A stretch of 64,000 bases of DNA from Elmis aenea (GCA_947652605.1 OX393577.1:64194108-64258107), one strand, 5' to 3'; shown: positions 45,931-58,125, counted from the stretch's first letter. Notes: a model not told the origin generated them from the letters alone. Program-made: numbers and translations.

Positions 45931-46834
45931 CAGGACCAAATTCCCTCAACTAAACCTAATTAAACCTGAACCGAAATTCGCACTTAACATAAACCAAAAC
46001 TTACGCAGAACCTAAAACAAACCTAAATTGAACTTGAAGCGAATTCCGAAATGAGACTGAATCAAACCTAAACTGGAAATGAATCAAATCTAAATTAAAC
46101 CTGAACCAAACCTGAATCAATTCTAAATTAAACCGGAACCTAACCTGAAATGAACCTGAATCAAACCTAAATTAAACCTGAACCGAAATCCGAATTAAAC
46201 GTGCATCAAACCTAAATTGAACCTGAACCGAATTCCGAAGTGAGCCTGAATCAAAACTAAACTGAACCTGAGTCAAACCTAAACTAAACCTGTACCGAAA
46301 TCTGAATTGAACCTAAATCAAATCTAAATTAAACCTTAACTGAACCTGGTTGAACCGAAACCGTACTCAAAACTAAACCTCAACCAAACCTAAATTAAAC
46401 CTTTACCGAAACTCGAATTGAACCTGTATCAAACCTAAATTGAACCTGAACCGAATTCCGAAGTGAATTACCTGAATCAAACTTAAACTGAACTTGCGTC
46501 AAACCTAAACTAATCCTGAACCGAAATCCGAACTGAACCTGAATCAAACCTAAATTAAATTAAAGTGAACCTGAATCAAACCTAAATTAAACTGAAGTGA
46601 ACCAAACCTAAATTGAACCTGACTGAACCGAAACTCAAACTGAATATGAACCAAACCTAAATATAATCTAAATTGAACCCGGACCGAAACTGAAGTTGAA
46701 CCAAAATATTAACTGATCGTTTAATTTTTTTTTTGAGGCAGTACCCACACCAAAACCCATTTTTAGTGAATATCGCTATCCCAAAACAAAACCGAATCAA
46801 CTTTTTCTAGGTTTTAATAAGGTTTTCGTCCCTG
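45931..46834. mobile_element. hAT-like element filled by a degenerate AACCTRAA array
   Basis: An exact 8-bp duplication ATTTAGGC (45923-45930, 46835-46842) encloses ends CAGGACCAAA and, inverted, CAGGGACGAAAACC. From about 45950 to 46690 the interior is almost wholly made of variants of a 6/12-bp unit (AACCTGAACCGA, AACCTAAATTGA, AACCTGAATCAA). All are of the form AACCTRAAYYRA. There is no coding region. The pattern continues the TIR's own sequence, so the array may have grown from subterminal repeats. Confidence 0.85.
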
Positions 46835-46842
46835 ATTTAGGC

Positions 46843-47491
46843 GGGCGCTAGTTTTTCTCAGTTTTTAATTAGTGTGGGCACAATTAAAATCCGAAAAACA
46901 ATTTTTGTTGGCCAAAATTCTGTTCCACCATATAAAAAAATATATTGCCGAACTGAATCCTTCCCTATTTGTTTGGAACTATTAAACCTAAACCGGAACC
47001 GAACCCTTTTTTTAGGTTTTCATTTTCGGTTTCAATTTCAATGTCGTAAGTTGAAGTAAAGCTTAAATTAAAGAGTTATCTATGTTAGTGTAGTCGTGCT
47101 GTACGTTTATTATTAATGATCTGTGTTAATGGCGGCAGTGTAGAATACTTTGCACCCCACAATTAATATCTTTCATCGAAGTCTTTACCTCGGCTACTAC
47201 GTGTACCAACATCGTGCAGATTGACGACTTCTGCAGTGGACAACATCGCGGTAGGCCCCAGTTAATAGCCAGAAAGGTCAATATTCTGATTCAAGTGTCT
47301 GATACCGCTCGTTCAACATACCTACGTAATGATAGAAGCGATTGAGCCGGGGAATTATCATTAATAATTTTAATTAAAAAATATATACACACACGTCAGC
47401 TCCTAGGTCGACTAGAGCAGATAGTTATTGCTCGCAAGTTACTTTAAAAACACACACATTTTCGTTTTCGGCAATATTCGAGTAACAGTAA
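46843..47491. other. possible promoter/5' UTR region before the exon at 47573
   Basis: 46980-47030 has another AACCTAAACCGGAACCG patch and TTTTTAGGTTTTC, a possible hAT fragment. From 47100 to 47340 the sequence is less AT-rich and non-repetitive, which would suit an upstream regulatory or untranslated region. I see no clear TATA or initiator element. Confidence 0.3.
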
Positions 47492-47572
47492 GCGCTGAAA
47501 AAAAAATGCGATAAGTGTCAGAGAGTACAAATTAGGTGTTTCAAAGTGACGTGTAGATATTTAACGCTACTA

Positions 47573-47762
47573 ATGGCAAGACTGTCGATAGATGTCCCAA
47601 ACGCCGAAGTTGAGCAATTGACTCAGTCTCATTACATCATGGCGAAGTATCGCATTCAAGTGATGGGTAATTATTCCGATTATGCTGATTCCTCATACGT
47701 GGATCGGGACCCGAATAGCGTTGAAAAACACACACACTACCATGCTGGCCCTGAAGCAATAC
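47573..47762 (+). CDS. candidate first coding exon of an unrecognised gene
   Basis: The ATG at 47573 opens a frame with balanced codon use: MARLSIDVPNAEVEQLTQSH, YIMAKYRIQVMGNYSDYADS, SYVDRDPNSVEKHTHYHAGP, EAI, then a consensus donor (C|GTATGT at 47762/47763). That gives 190 coding nt, ending in phase 1. The frame upstream is open only to 47492, with TAA before it and no earlier in-frame ATG. The peptide is hydrophilic with no signal peptide or membrane segment and no low-complexity bias, unlike TE remnants around it. I do not recognise the family; an N-terminal region of a regulator would fit. A 2.2 kb hAT starts 89 bp after the donor, inside the presumed intron. Without the rest of the gene this remains a prediction. 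Confidence 0.55.
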
Positions 47763-47851
47763 GTATGTTATTTAATTACTCTTGATAGAGATTTTTACGC
47801 TCATAAATAAATTTTGATTTCGCGTAAGTTTATGCAAAATTCTGTTTCCAC

Positions 47852-50017
47852 CAGGGATGGCAGTAGGCAGAAAAATAACCGATTCCTGAGTCGTTAGTTT
47901 TTTAAACCAACTTCGACTCCAGACTCCGTTCAAGTAAAAAAAAATAATACTCAGCGTCATTTAAAAAGTCTGCAACAAATGGAAAAAAAAATATCATTGA
48001 TTTCTCAGAAAATTTTATTCCTGATAAAAGTTGGTGCATGGTCTAAAACTAATTTTAACCCTTTAACAGGCAATGACGAGCTCAGTTCGTCAACTGGTCA
48101 CCAAAACGTCTGGTTTATTATGCAACTAAACAATATTTACCTTAAACTGAGAGACCCTATAGCAGAATCATCCTCCTCAAAGTAGTGCAGTGTTGCCAAA
48201 ATAAAGAAAACCGTAATTTTATGAAATATGCGTTTTTTACTTTTTTTTATGCGTAACACTTGATAATTTTCTTATTTATTGTCGTATCTTGGCGATGTTT
48301 TCATTAAATTATTCTGTTTGATGGCTAAATCGCACCGTGTGAAACAATTATTCTTCGCGAGATTTTATAACTCTGACAAATAAGTTTAAAGCGCGACTTC
48401 GTACATTTTGGAAAGCGCGTACAGCGTAAAATGCCACATGCGAAAACTTTTTTTATTGTTATAATTATAGGTCACTACTATATCGAAACGAAATTGTCAC
48501 TAAATATTAACGAGGTTTTTACAACAACAGAACTTAGATTCCCTAACAGTTTAAAAGATACGCCCTTTTAGATAAATGTAATTTTTTAATGACAACTATG
48601 ATAAATTAATTTGCCAGTAAGAGCGTTAGGGCGAGAAAAAAATTAAAAATTCATAGGACACTAAATTTTAGCGATTTTTGAAATATTCGCAAGAGTAAAG
48701 TGCCCTTATTTTAAGAGATACAAAAACATTTTATGGGAAAAGGTTATTTAGGATCTAAAAATAAGCCTAAATTTAAAATTTTGAAGGTTGAATTCTAATT
48801 TTTATTTTTTAAGAAATTTTAATATTCAAAAAATCTGTAACAAATGGAAAAGTTTATTATTATTGCGATCTTAAAAAATTTTATTCCTGATAAAAGTTGG
48901 TGCATGGTCCAAAACTAATTTTAAGACGAAAAAAATAAAAAGTCATAGGACACTAGACTTGACGAATTTTTGAAATATTCGCAAGAGTAAAGTGCCCTTA
49001 TTTTAAGAGATGCAAAAAAATTTTATGAGAAAAAGTAATTTATAATCTAAAAATAAGCCTAATTTTAATTTTGACGGTCAAATTCAAATTTTTATTTTTT
49101 AAGAAATTTTAATATTCAAAAGGAAAAGTTTTTTATCATCGATTTAAGAGGATTTTAAAAAAATTTAAAGTTGATGCATGGTCTAAAACTTATTTTAAAA
49201 TGAAAAAAAGGTCGATAAAATTCAGGAAATTTTCCATTTGTTGCAATCTTTTTTAATGTGGAAACAAAACAAAAAATGGAATTTGACCGTCAAAATTTAA
49301 ATCTTGCCTTATTTTGGATTCTTAATAACATTATCTAGGTATGTATTTTTTGTACTTGCGTATTATATGCAAAATTTTGTGCTCAATCTACGAAAGATTT
49401 TTGGTAATCTTATAAAACGGAAACACATTAAAATATTATGCACAAGTTAGCCTCCACTACTGCGCAAATGCGTGCCAATTTACAAAACTTAACTGCAAAA
49501 CAGCCCTTGTTATACATCGACTTTGTATCTATCAATTTTCTCATTTACTAGAGTTAATTAAACTAAACAAGATTACTCATTAGAAATGTTTTAACATTAC
49601 AACCATATTTCTATAAATCCTGACCTTAAAAGCTTCAAAATAAAGGCCCTATCGGCTTTTGAAAACTGTCAAATGTCAACACGTGGTAAGATTTGGTTGA
49701 CTACAGAACTAACCCTACCGTGCATCACACGATCATGCGTTTTGTATTCTTGCACTGTCTATAAACTTTATCCAGTCAAGTATTTTTTGCAGATAAAAAT
49801 TGGACAAAGCTAGTTTGTGTTACTTTAATCGTTCCCGTTTCCGTTAAAAAAAAAAAGATTGACATTGTTATTCTGTTTTAAATTTTCTCATTCTCTTCCC
49901 ATCCTCGAAAAAAAAACGAAATCAAAAAAGAGTGGGGAGTCGGAAAAACTACCGATTCCCGAATCCGACTACCCGACTCCTTGCCTCCGACTCCCCGCCT
50001 CCGACTCCCCATCCCTG
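47852..50017. mobile_element. hAT-like element, 2166 bp, non-coding, with internal repeats
   Basis: Ends CAGGGATGG (47852) and CCATCCCTG (to 50017) are flanked by GTTTCCAC / GCTTCCAC (47844-47851, 50018-50025), an 8-bp duplication with one mismatch. Subterminal parts carry CCGACTCC repeats on the right (49965-50010) and CGACTCCAGACTCC on the left (47905-47925). The interior has long imperfect direct repeats: GCAAGAGTAAAGTGCCCTTA at 48689 and 48981 (period 292), and AAAGTTGGTGCATGG at about 48025, 48892 and, changed, 49167. No transposase was found, so it is a large non-autonomous element. Confidence 0.85.
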
Positions 50018-50025
50018 GCTTCCAC

Positions 50026-51040
50026 AAATATTTCGTTTACGTATCATAAAAATACTGTTTTATAAAAACATCGTTGCTCATTTTGTTATTTTTCAAGTAT
50101 TTTCCATCAAATACAAACGAGCAAACGACCTCCATTGACTATTATACACTGGCATTACAAAACAAATAAATTATATTGCATTTATGCACATAGGTACAAT
50201 TTGCTTTTAGTAATTCATTTTATCACAGCACCCTTTCCTTTGCAGCATACAACAAAGATGGCGGGAAACTGGGATGCGATAAAAACTCAATGATGCAAAT
50301 ACTATGTTGCTTTTGCCTACCATGCCATTGGTTTCTAAGATTCTGGTACAGTTGTTGCGAAACCTGTTGTGATTATTGTTCACAAACCACAACCCGCTTG
50401 GAAGAAACCCACACATTCTCAACAATATGTTGCTGCAAGTGCTGTAAAGTCACCCTCAGTTGAAAGTCAAAAACTAACGGACTGTACCATACAACTATCC
50501 CGGTTTAGCTTTGAAATCGAATCATGTCTGATGAGTTAATAGCACCATGTTTTTTTAACGATATCTATCTTTCAACATTCATTAATTATGAAGCAAAAGG
50601 AATGTACATGTAATAACATATTGAAATACTAAATACATACAATCGTGCAGAATCCAAAGCGGTCATAAAAATCATGCATGAGATGTTAATTATTGATTGT
50701 AATTAATTGTGGATTAATTTATGCAATTGCGAATAGGTTAGGAATTGATTCTGTAGTATGAGTTTGACTGGCATGCCCTTGTGCCTTGATGAGATACACT
50801 AGATTTTCAAAATTTAAAAATGTGCTTAAGATGAGGTTTAAGTTAAGCAAAAACAATACCCAAATACGAATTTGACATCCGCAGCTCACCAGTAACAATT
50901 TTCTATTATATTAGAGGTATCCATAAGCAATCAATCACTTTAATATGAAAGAGAAATTGAAATCTGTAAAATTGGTTTTTGTTAATGGAGTACATAAATG
51001 CTATTCCTCGAGGCCGATGGTAAAAGGGGTTAACAGATAA
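50026..51040. other. no gene seen
   Basis: AT-rich; a short minus-strand frame at 50207-50425 has many Cys and Arg but no recognised domain or splice sites. Confidence 0.35.
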
Positions 51041-51044
51041 TATT

Positions 51045-51480
51045 ATTAATGTTATATCTTCAAGGACACTTTGCCATCTTTCCTGCAAATTTTTAATCAA
51101 TTTTTTGTAAGAATATCGTCGCCGTGTAGAAAAACAAAACTTTGGACATCAGCTACAGATTTGAAACTTTTATTTGCCAAGAAATATGCTCCCAAGATCT
51201 GAACACCAAAGAGTTTCTACCTAAGCTGCCTATTTTATTTTTTGAATGATTGTTCTAGCATGTGGTCTAGCATTATCATGTCGAAGAGATTTTTATTTTC
51301 TTTTAAATGAAGTTGCTTTCTTTAACAACAATTCTACATGTAGCTCTTGCAGTTGGTACCATAAATTTTAGCAGTAACCGTTTTGCCAGGTTTTAATAAC
51401 TTGCAATGAATTATGCCAGAATAGTTCCACAGAATACACAGTAAAACATTTTTATTTAGGATTTGGTGTGATAGACCTTA
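51045..51480 (-). pseudogene. mariner transposase remnant with two of three catalytic regions visible
   Basis: Minus strand from 51480: NVLLCILWNYSGIIHCKLLK, PGKTVTAKIYGTNCKSYM, a stop, then SLRHDNARPHARTIIQKIK, a decayed middle, and LIKNLQERWQSVLEDI near the end. WxxxGIIHxxLL is the block with the first catalytic Asp, here W-N, so Asp is lost; the second (HDNARPH) is intact; the SPD block with the third is unreadable. Several frame changes. TIRs were not found; the foldback at 51490 abuts its 5' side. Confidence 0.82.
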
Positions 51481-51489
51481 GTCTGTTAC

Positions 51490-52312
51490 GGCGAAAAAAT
51501 TTTAATCTCATAGTCGGATAGGATTTTGTCTTCTGATTTCAATGATATATGACACTTAATATCTAAGATAATATTTTACTAAAAAAATTTGAGAAAAACT
51601 CATTGTGTCCAATTTTTGAATCAAATGATCTTGTACAAAAAAAAACATGTTTTTTGTTTTTTTGTGTTTCTGTTAAAACTGCCACTTTGACATTAATATG
51701 ATCGTGATTAATTGTATAATTTGCAAAAAGCTAGAAATTCTTTGAATTTGTGCTTTTTTTAAATTAAATATGACAATCAACACTTTTTAAGGAATTCGAG
51801 AAATGTCATAAGATACACAAAATTTTGTTTTCTCATGGTATGCTTTTTAATTTTCAACAGTTTATTCAATAGTTCATTAAAGTCAATTACAATATCATAT
51901 TTGTAACACCTTTTATTTTCTATAATTAACAAAAATTATTTTAATAATACTCCGCAATACACGAAGATAACGAATAAATAAATAAATTAAAAATGTACTA
52001 TCCGAACATAGTGAAAATAAAAATTGCGAACAAAAGCACAAATATCAGAGAATTTCTAGCTGGTTGCAAATTATACAATTAATCACGATCATATTAATGT
52101 CAGAACCACAGAACAACAAAAAAAAAAACAAAAAAAGTGTATTGTTTTTTATTTTGCTTTTTTTTTGTATAAGATCATTTGATTCAAAAATTGGACAAAA
52201 TGAGTTTTTCTCAGATTTTTGTGGTAAAATATCATTTTAGATATTAAGTGTCATATATCATTGAAATCACAAGACAAAATGCTATCCGACTATGAGATAA
52301 ATTTTTTTTCGC
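51490..52312. mobile_element. foldback element with ~260 bp arms
   Basis: Left arm from 51490 (GCGAAAAAATTTTAATCTCA, TAGTCGGATAGGATTTTGTC) to about 51750 (CTAGAAATTCTTTGAATTTG); inverted right arm from about 52035 to 52312. Shared blocks include GATATATGACACTTAATATCT and GATCATATTAATGTC. The loop is about 285 bp. The sequence 52313-52570 ends GGGACACCCTGTATAG, so this palindrome may be the inner part of a larger ACAGGGTGTCC element whose left end is missing. Confidence 0.85.
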
Positions 52313-52570
52313 AGTATTAAAAAAAAATGAAGTTGATGTTTCTAAAGAGACGAAACGTTGTTGGAAATTCTATGTTACCTCAAAATATAGAGCGTAAGAA
52401 GTTGCCATGGAGAAGTGCTTCCAGATTGTCGATATCTTAAAAAATCTAGGAAATGGGGCAAAAAAACGAAAATCAATATTTTCAGTTTTTCTTGAATTTA
52501 ACCGACCTCGTAGCTCTTAAGATAAGCGAGATCCCCATGCATTTTCTCGAATTTGGGACACCCTGTATAG
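52313..52570. repeat. single arm ending ACACCCTGTATAG
   Basis: GGGACACCCTGTAT at 52555-52568 is the outer end sequence of the foldback at 62807-63615. The preceding bases lack an inverted partner in the window. It may be one arm of an element whose other arm was lost. Confidence 0.45.
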
Positions 52571-53443
52571 GGTATAGGTTATGTATACTACAGTTGACAA
52601 CCCCATGTACTAATGAGAATTAATTTTTAACGGACGTCATACAAAAATTTAAAATTGTTTCTTCCTTCAACATGGTCTTCAATGACTTATTCGAATCAGA
52701 TGAGCATAATATAACTTCTGGTGCGGCTATTAGCGATTATTCTACGCCTAAAAGCTTTTCTTTCGTTACGCTTCCCATTGTCCTACTAAATTTGTTAATG
52801 TTTACCCGAACACCAAATGAAATAATGACCGTAACTCACGAGGAAGCTTGACGTAAAAAAAATTAAGTGATATTATCAACCCCATCTAATTTTGTCGGCT
52901 ATTTGTTACGCGCTGGTTCGTGTTTGTGTGCTCCTTTAAAAACGCTATGCCCTCGGTTTTTGTTCTCTCTCCAATTCACCGCATGAAATTGTCAAGCTAG
53001 AGGGGATGACTTTCATGCATAAGGCGAGGTGAGGTGATGGTGTTTAAACAGGGCTAATGTGAGACACGCGTGCGGTAATTTGGTAATGGGGCTGTTATGA
53101 AGTCAGACCACGCTTAGGGGAAGAGTTATGACCTCATTACTATAATTGCGTTACCGAAGGTACAGGAGGAAAACAGCTATCGCATATCGCGTTTACACTG
53201 AAACGTCCAGTTAGGTTTTCGATGAAGCTGTAATTTTAAATTTTGCGATTTATTGAGCAATGGGGGTTTTCCACATAAACTAACTAGTGTCACAAATGTA
53301 TCACACATGCAAACTTTACTATAATATTAATAAAGTTTGACGTTATCTGTTGGTATGGGAAAACTAAACACTCGGTAAAGTCGAAAATAGATTTACGTTA
53401 AGCTAAACTAATGACCGCGAACAAATTTTGTGTTTTTTTTTGT
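52571..53443. other. no gene seen
   Basis: Includes a GC-richer, non-repetitive zone (52900-53200) with no frame or motif I can name. Confidence 0.35.
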
Positions 53444-53451
53444 ATCTTTAC

Positions 53452-53735
53452 CAGGGCTGTGGAGTCGGAGTCGGAGTTTGGGAGGAATTTCTGTTCTGGT
53501 CAGTGGAGTCGGAGTCGGTACATTTTTCCCGACTCCGACTCCGACTCCGAGTACAACAAAAAATTGCGAGGTGGTCTTTTGCCGCAAAATTTAAACTGAA
53601 ATTTTAAATAATTTTTTTGTTTATTATTTTTTTTTCTTATATTACACACCATAAAATGTCTTAGTATTCGACCTACTAAAGTTATCAGGAGTCGGAGTCG
53701 GAGTCGACTTTTTTTTTACCGACTCTGCAGCTCTG
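53452..53735. mobile_element. hAT MITE, 284 bp, GGAGTCGGAGTCGG-rich ends
   Basis: CAGGGCTGTGGAGTCGGAGT at 53452 and the inverted CTGCAGCTCTG end at 53735 sit within a perfect 8-bp duplication ATCTTTAC (53444-53451, 53736-53743). The terminal regions are GGAGTC/GACTCC hexamer repeats on both sides; the middle is AT-rich and non-coding. The hexamer resembles the right end of the 47852-50017 element. Confidence 0.95.
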
Positions 53736-53743
53736 ATCTTTAC

Positions 53744-56700
53744 TAATAAAAGAGATATGCAATAATTCGTCTTGGCTGTAAATGTGACATTTGTAAATTT
53801 TTTTTTTTAAGGAATTAGCCCTAAAGTAGTTTTTTTTTTAATTTTTTTATTGCAAGTCGAACGAATGGTTGGCGATGAACTTTGTCATTTTCACTTAAAT
53901 AAGGGGCACAAACGCTTAAAATTAATATTAAGTGAAGCAAAAACGACCTCTTGTTCATGAATTTGAAACTTAAAATTTTTTTTTTTATAAAACCTTGTCG
54001 TATCGGATCTGAAATAAATTGGATGCCGAATTTGCAAGATGCAGTAATTCGCAAAACACAAATTAACTTATTCAGAGGAGTTGCACTTTGCGAATAATCA
54101 CTGCACTAACATTTTTGTTTAACTTGCAGCATGTACCAAACTGCGGCAGATTTCGAAATTAAAAACTATTCATACAAGCACGAAAGAAGTAGGCCACAGT
54201 GTAGACAAAAAACAAATTGTTTAATCATTTAAATGTTCTTCCTGTCTTATAACTGCCACTGTAAAGACATGACCCAACAATTTTCATTACTATAATTTAA
54301 CAAATAACACGTTTTCTGAACTAAATAAACAAAATCGTATAAAAAAGCTCGCTAATTATTAGTTAAGCTATCTCATTGGCAAATTACAAGCTAGAAAACA
54401 CACATATGCGTTACGGTAATGCTATAATTGTGTTTTTGTAGATGATTATCTCGCACAGAAGTCTTAAGTTACCTTGTATATCATGTAATCATTTTAATCC
54501 TTGAGAGATCAGGGTAGCCATGAATAATGATGCGAAGCTGACAGCAAGAAAGGGTACAAACAATGATCTGGCAAAATTTGACGGTGACTTGCCCTATTTT
54601 AATAACGTTTTTATTTCTCGCAGCTGGACAATGACTTTTGGCTGGGTAGATTAATTTTTGAATGATTTATTTGAATGAGTATACTGGGTTTCCAAGATAT
54701 GACAAACTTTATACGTTGTTGTTGTTATGTGGAACAAAGGTTGTATTATAAATGCATAACGTTTTTTGGGGTTATTTCTAAATGCAAACGTTATCACTGA
54801 GGGGTAAATATTCTTTGAGATTTCGTGCATATTTTTCGTTTAAACGATTACAAAATTAAAGTTCTCGAGTATTTAAAAAATAGTTAATATAAATTAAATA
54901 GCTATACAAATACAGGGTTATCGGCGTAACTATTTTAAGTGGTGATAGAGAACCTTTTTTTAAGAAAAAAATTCTTAAAATCAAATGCTAAGCAGATATT
55001 AACACTTACTGGATTTTTTTATACTTCAGCATTTAAAAGGCTCTATCGCCGAAAATTAATTTTATCGTAAAATACCTTAAAGCTTTTTAATAGAGCATGA
55101 AATTCTCTACAAAATTGGTACGAATCATTTTTTGTCTACAGGCAATGGTTTAAAAGTTATAAAGCAGGTTTTTACAAAAAAATTTAAAAAACCTTAATTG
55201 TATAGATATAAATGGCTTATAAAGCAATTAAAAATTTGCACAATTTGCATAGAAAACACTGCCACGAGATTCTTAATATCCGCTAATTGCAAAATTCGAT
55301 GTAATATGCAACATATTTTTAACAGATTTATAATCAATGCTAGTAAAAACGCACCTTTTCTGTTAAAGCTCATTATATTATTTACTTATAATTATCAGTC
55401 AATTACCAGTAAAGTTTTATGGCACAATTTGGTAATTACAAAGGTAGATAAAGAGATTCGGCGGTTTGATTTTTCAGTACGTCTACAACAGTATACGCCT
55501 AACTAATAAACATATACAGTTAAATCGTTTAGATAAAAGGTACAACATGAACATAGAGTCCCAGGAAGTTTGATGTAAGGCTAATAACGTCCCACAAATA
55601 AAAATGTCTTGCAAATTACACTGCATTTATTTATGTTTTAAAATCTAACGGAAATTCACACATTTACATAAAGAGTGTTCATAATTATACCAATAAACTT
55701 AAATAGTGATTCCTGGGTTCATCTTAAAAGGAATAAAACATATAAACACGTCTTTAGATGCTCTAAATACAATTGAACTAAATAACAGTAAGAGAGACCG
55801 GGTATGAAAGTAACATTTTTTTGTTTTTATTTAAGTTTTCATAGAGTATATCAAGTTTTTTACATCCAAATTGATTTAATGATAGATTGGACATTTGACT
55901 TCCTTCCAAGATATTTATTTAATATATTTCGTAAAGGTTATGTGAGCATGTTTTTTTCTATAGTAAGGCAGCTGTTACTTCCAACCTCAATGTTGGGGCT
56001 AAAAGTAAAAAATGATCGGGGTACGTTGTAACAGCAAAATAATTTACACAGCTTATAAGTACTGGGTAAATATTTTAGTATTCATCAACAAAATTCAAAT
56101 TTGATTCCAAAATATACATTAGCAAAATTTAAAAATTTAGAAAAATCGTTGGTTCAATAGAAAATGATAAGTTAACATTATCAATATTCAAAAATGTGAA
56201 ACAAAAAAATACAACAAATTGAAAAATTAATCCGACAAGTTTTATATGTTCTCATCCACGAAGAAATCCACCAATTATGTGCTAAGAGTGAACATTTACA
56301 AGTGAAAACATTGATTGGGGTTGGTTATAATACTGTTACTTTTGACCCCGTGTACATAAAACAAATTGGAGGGAATCCACAATTAAACACAATTCCAACG
56401 TCAAATTGTATTGCATTCACCAATAGCCTACAAAATTTAGAACACAACAATCTAGGTACTTCTTTGTTCCTCTTTTAGATATCGCCTAAAAGGCACTCGA
56501 CCGGTGACACAAAGCATTAACTTTTAGGCGGAAAATTGTGACTCTGGCTGGCACAAACTTAGACTTTATGACAAATAAAAACTAGCAATGTAGGTAGGGA
56601 GGTGGATGTAAATGAACATTGCACAAGCGCTTAGGGCGACATATAACAAAAATTAAAGAAACAATAAGCACTGTTACAACCTACCCGTGTTACTTTCTTG

Positions 56701-57647
56701 CCCGGTCTCCCCAATTAAATTTATGCTGTATTTTTATTACAATAAATATTATTTTCCAGTACAACTGCAACAAAAATACATTTAAATCAATTACTAAATT
56801 TTGCAATCCATCGAATTGGATAACGTTAAAAACACAATGAAAACGGTAATATCAGATATTTGTGTATTACCCGTGTTCCCAAACCAAAACAGTTTCAATA
56901 CAGTCTCTTATAGAAGCATTTAATTTAACCACAAAAAGTGTGCTGCTATTTACAAAAGGTAAATTACTTTTGATTAATTAAACATGCTGGGTTTTACCGG
57001 TACAAGTCACGAACTTGTGACAGCTACTGTTAAATTATTTCACAAAAAAAAACACATTTTAATCAAGCCGACACTTGGAAACGAAACGAATCTATTTCGT
57101 GAAAATAATACATTTTTTAGACCAAAAAAGTTGCTAATTTAAATGTTCACTCGTATTTGATTGCAATAACGGTTCATTAAAACGTTAAAATAAAGAGAAA
57201 CACAAAAAGTTTGAGTTAACAGCGTGATTGACGCTAGTACATGGAAGGACTTTGACTGTGCAGTTTTTTGTTTGTCTTCTTTGAGTCCAGTCGTGAGGGA
57301 TTTTGAGTTATTCGTGATAGTTTCAAGAACATGTGTGAAGGTACGAGAATTTGAAAAAATCATACGCTAATCGTTTGCAATAGATTTTTAACAAACAATT
57401 AATGCATATAATAACCACGCCTTGAAAACTAACACAAAAAGTCATATTTGTAGGTTAAATAATTCATTTACACGTCATGTTTTAAATGTAAAAATACATT
57501 TTCTGTCAATCACAGGTACTGACTACCGATCAACGTTTTCATATTTGTTACAAAATCAGTTTCTTTGCTATTAAAATAAAGAGTTGTATGTAACTAGCAA
57601 CACTATTAAGAAACATGATATTTGAGATATGAGCCGTTTATTTTGAG
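53744..57647. other. long stretch without recognised genes
   Basis: About 3.9 kb of AT-rich DNA. Open frames at 53821-54054 (minus), 55198-55506, 55804-56031, 56619-56840 and 57139-57363 (minus) are short, AT-driven and lack known domains or good splice sites. I see no TE ends; possibly intron or intergenic DNA. Confidence 0.4.
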
Positions 57648-57650
57648 TTA

Positions 57651-58122
57651 AGGGTAGTTCGCATGGTGACACTAGTGTAGCGACATCAAATGTCACGACA
57701 TCGCTTGACATTCGGTGTCGCGGTACTGAGTGTTCACACGTAACGTGACATATTTGAGCATCGCGACATCAAAATAGAAATGGCCGTTCTTGTAACTGCA
57801 GCAACGAGTGTTGTAGAGCAACTAATTATTTTGAAGTCGCTATATTCTGGAATATATTAGTCCCATAAACAAGGATATTGTTGATAACGCTCTAAAATCG
57901 TTGGAGAATCTATTGAGGACATAATAAATTGAAAATCGATGACAAACAAATGTATCTTTTTTGTCTGTTATGTCAAAATATGAAAGTATGGTAGGCTTAC
58001 GTCAAATTCCGCACTGTCAATATAGGTATCGCGACATTGCGGCACTAGCATCGTGACATCGTGGCATCGCGACATCAGGCTGTACAGACGACGACATTTG
58101 ATGCCACCGTGTGAACTACCCT
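57651..58122. mobile_element. PIF/Harbinger-like MITE, 472 bp
   Basis: TIRs AGGGTAGTTCGCATGGTG (57651) and, inverted, AGGGTAGTTCACACGGTG (from 58122), flanked by TTA on both sides (57648-57650, 58123-58125), the 3-bp target of Harbinger-type elements. Subterminal zones carry repeated GACATCGCGACATC-type blocks (57690-57775, 58030-58075). No transposase frame. Confidence 0.85.
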
Positions 58123-58125
58123 TTA

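Noticed and set aside
45931..46834. Telomeric or subtelomeric CCTAA array
   Set aside because: The unit is a degenerate AACCTRAA 6/12-mer, and the array is bounded by hAT-like ends and an 8-bp duplication.
55198..55506. 102-codon open frame as a small gene
   Set aside because: AT-driven composition, no domain, no convincing splice or start context.
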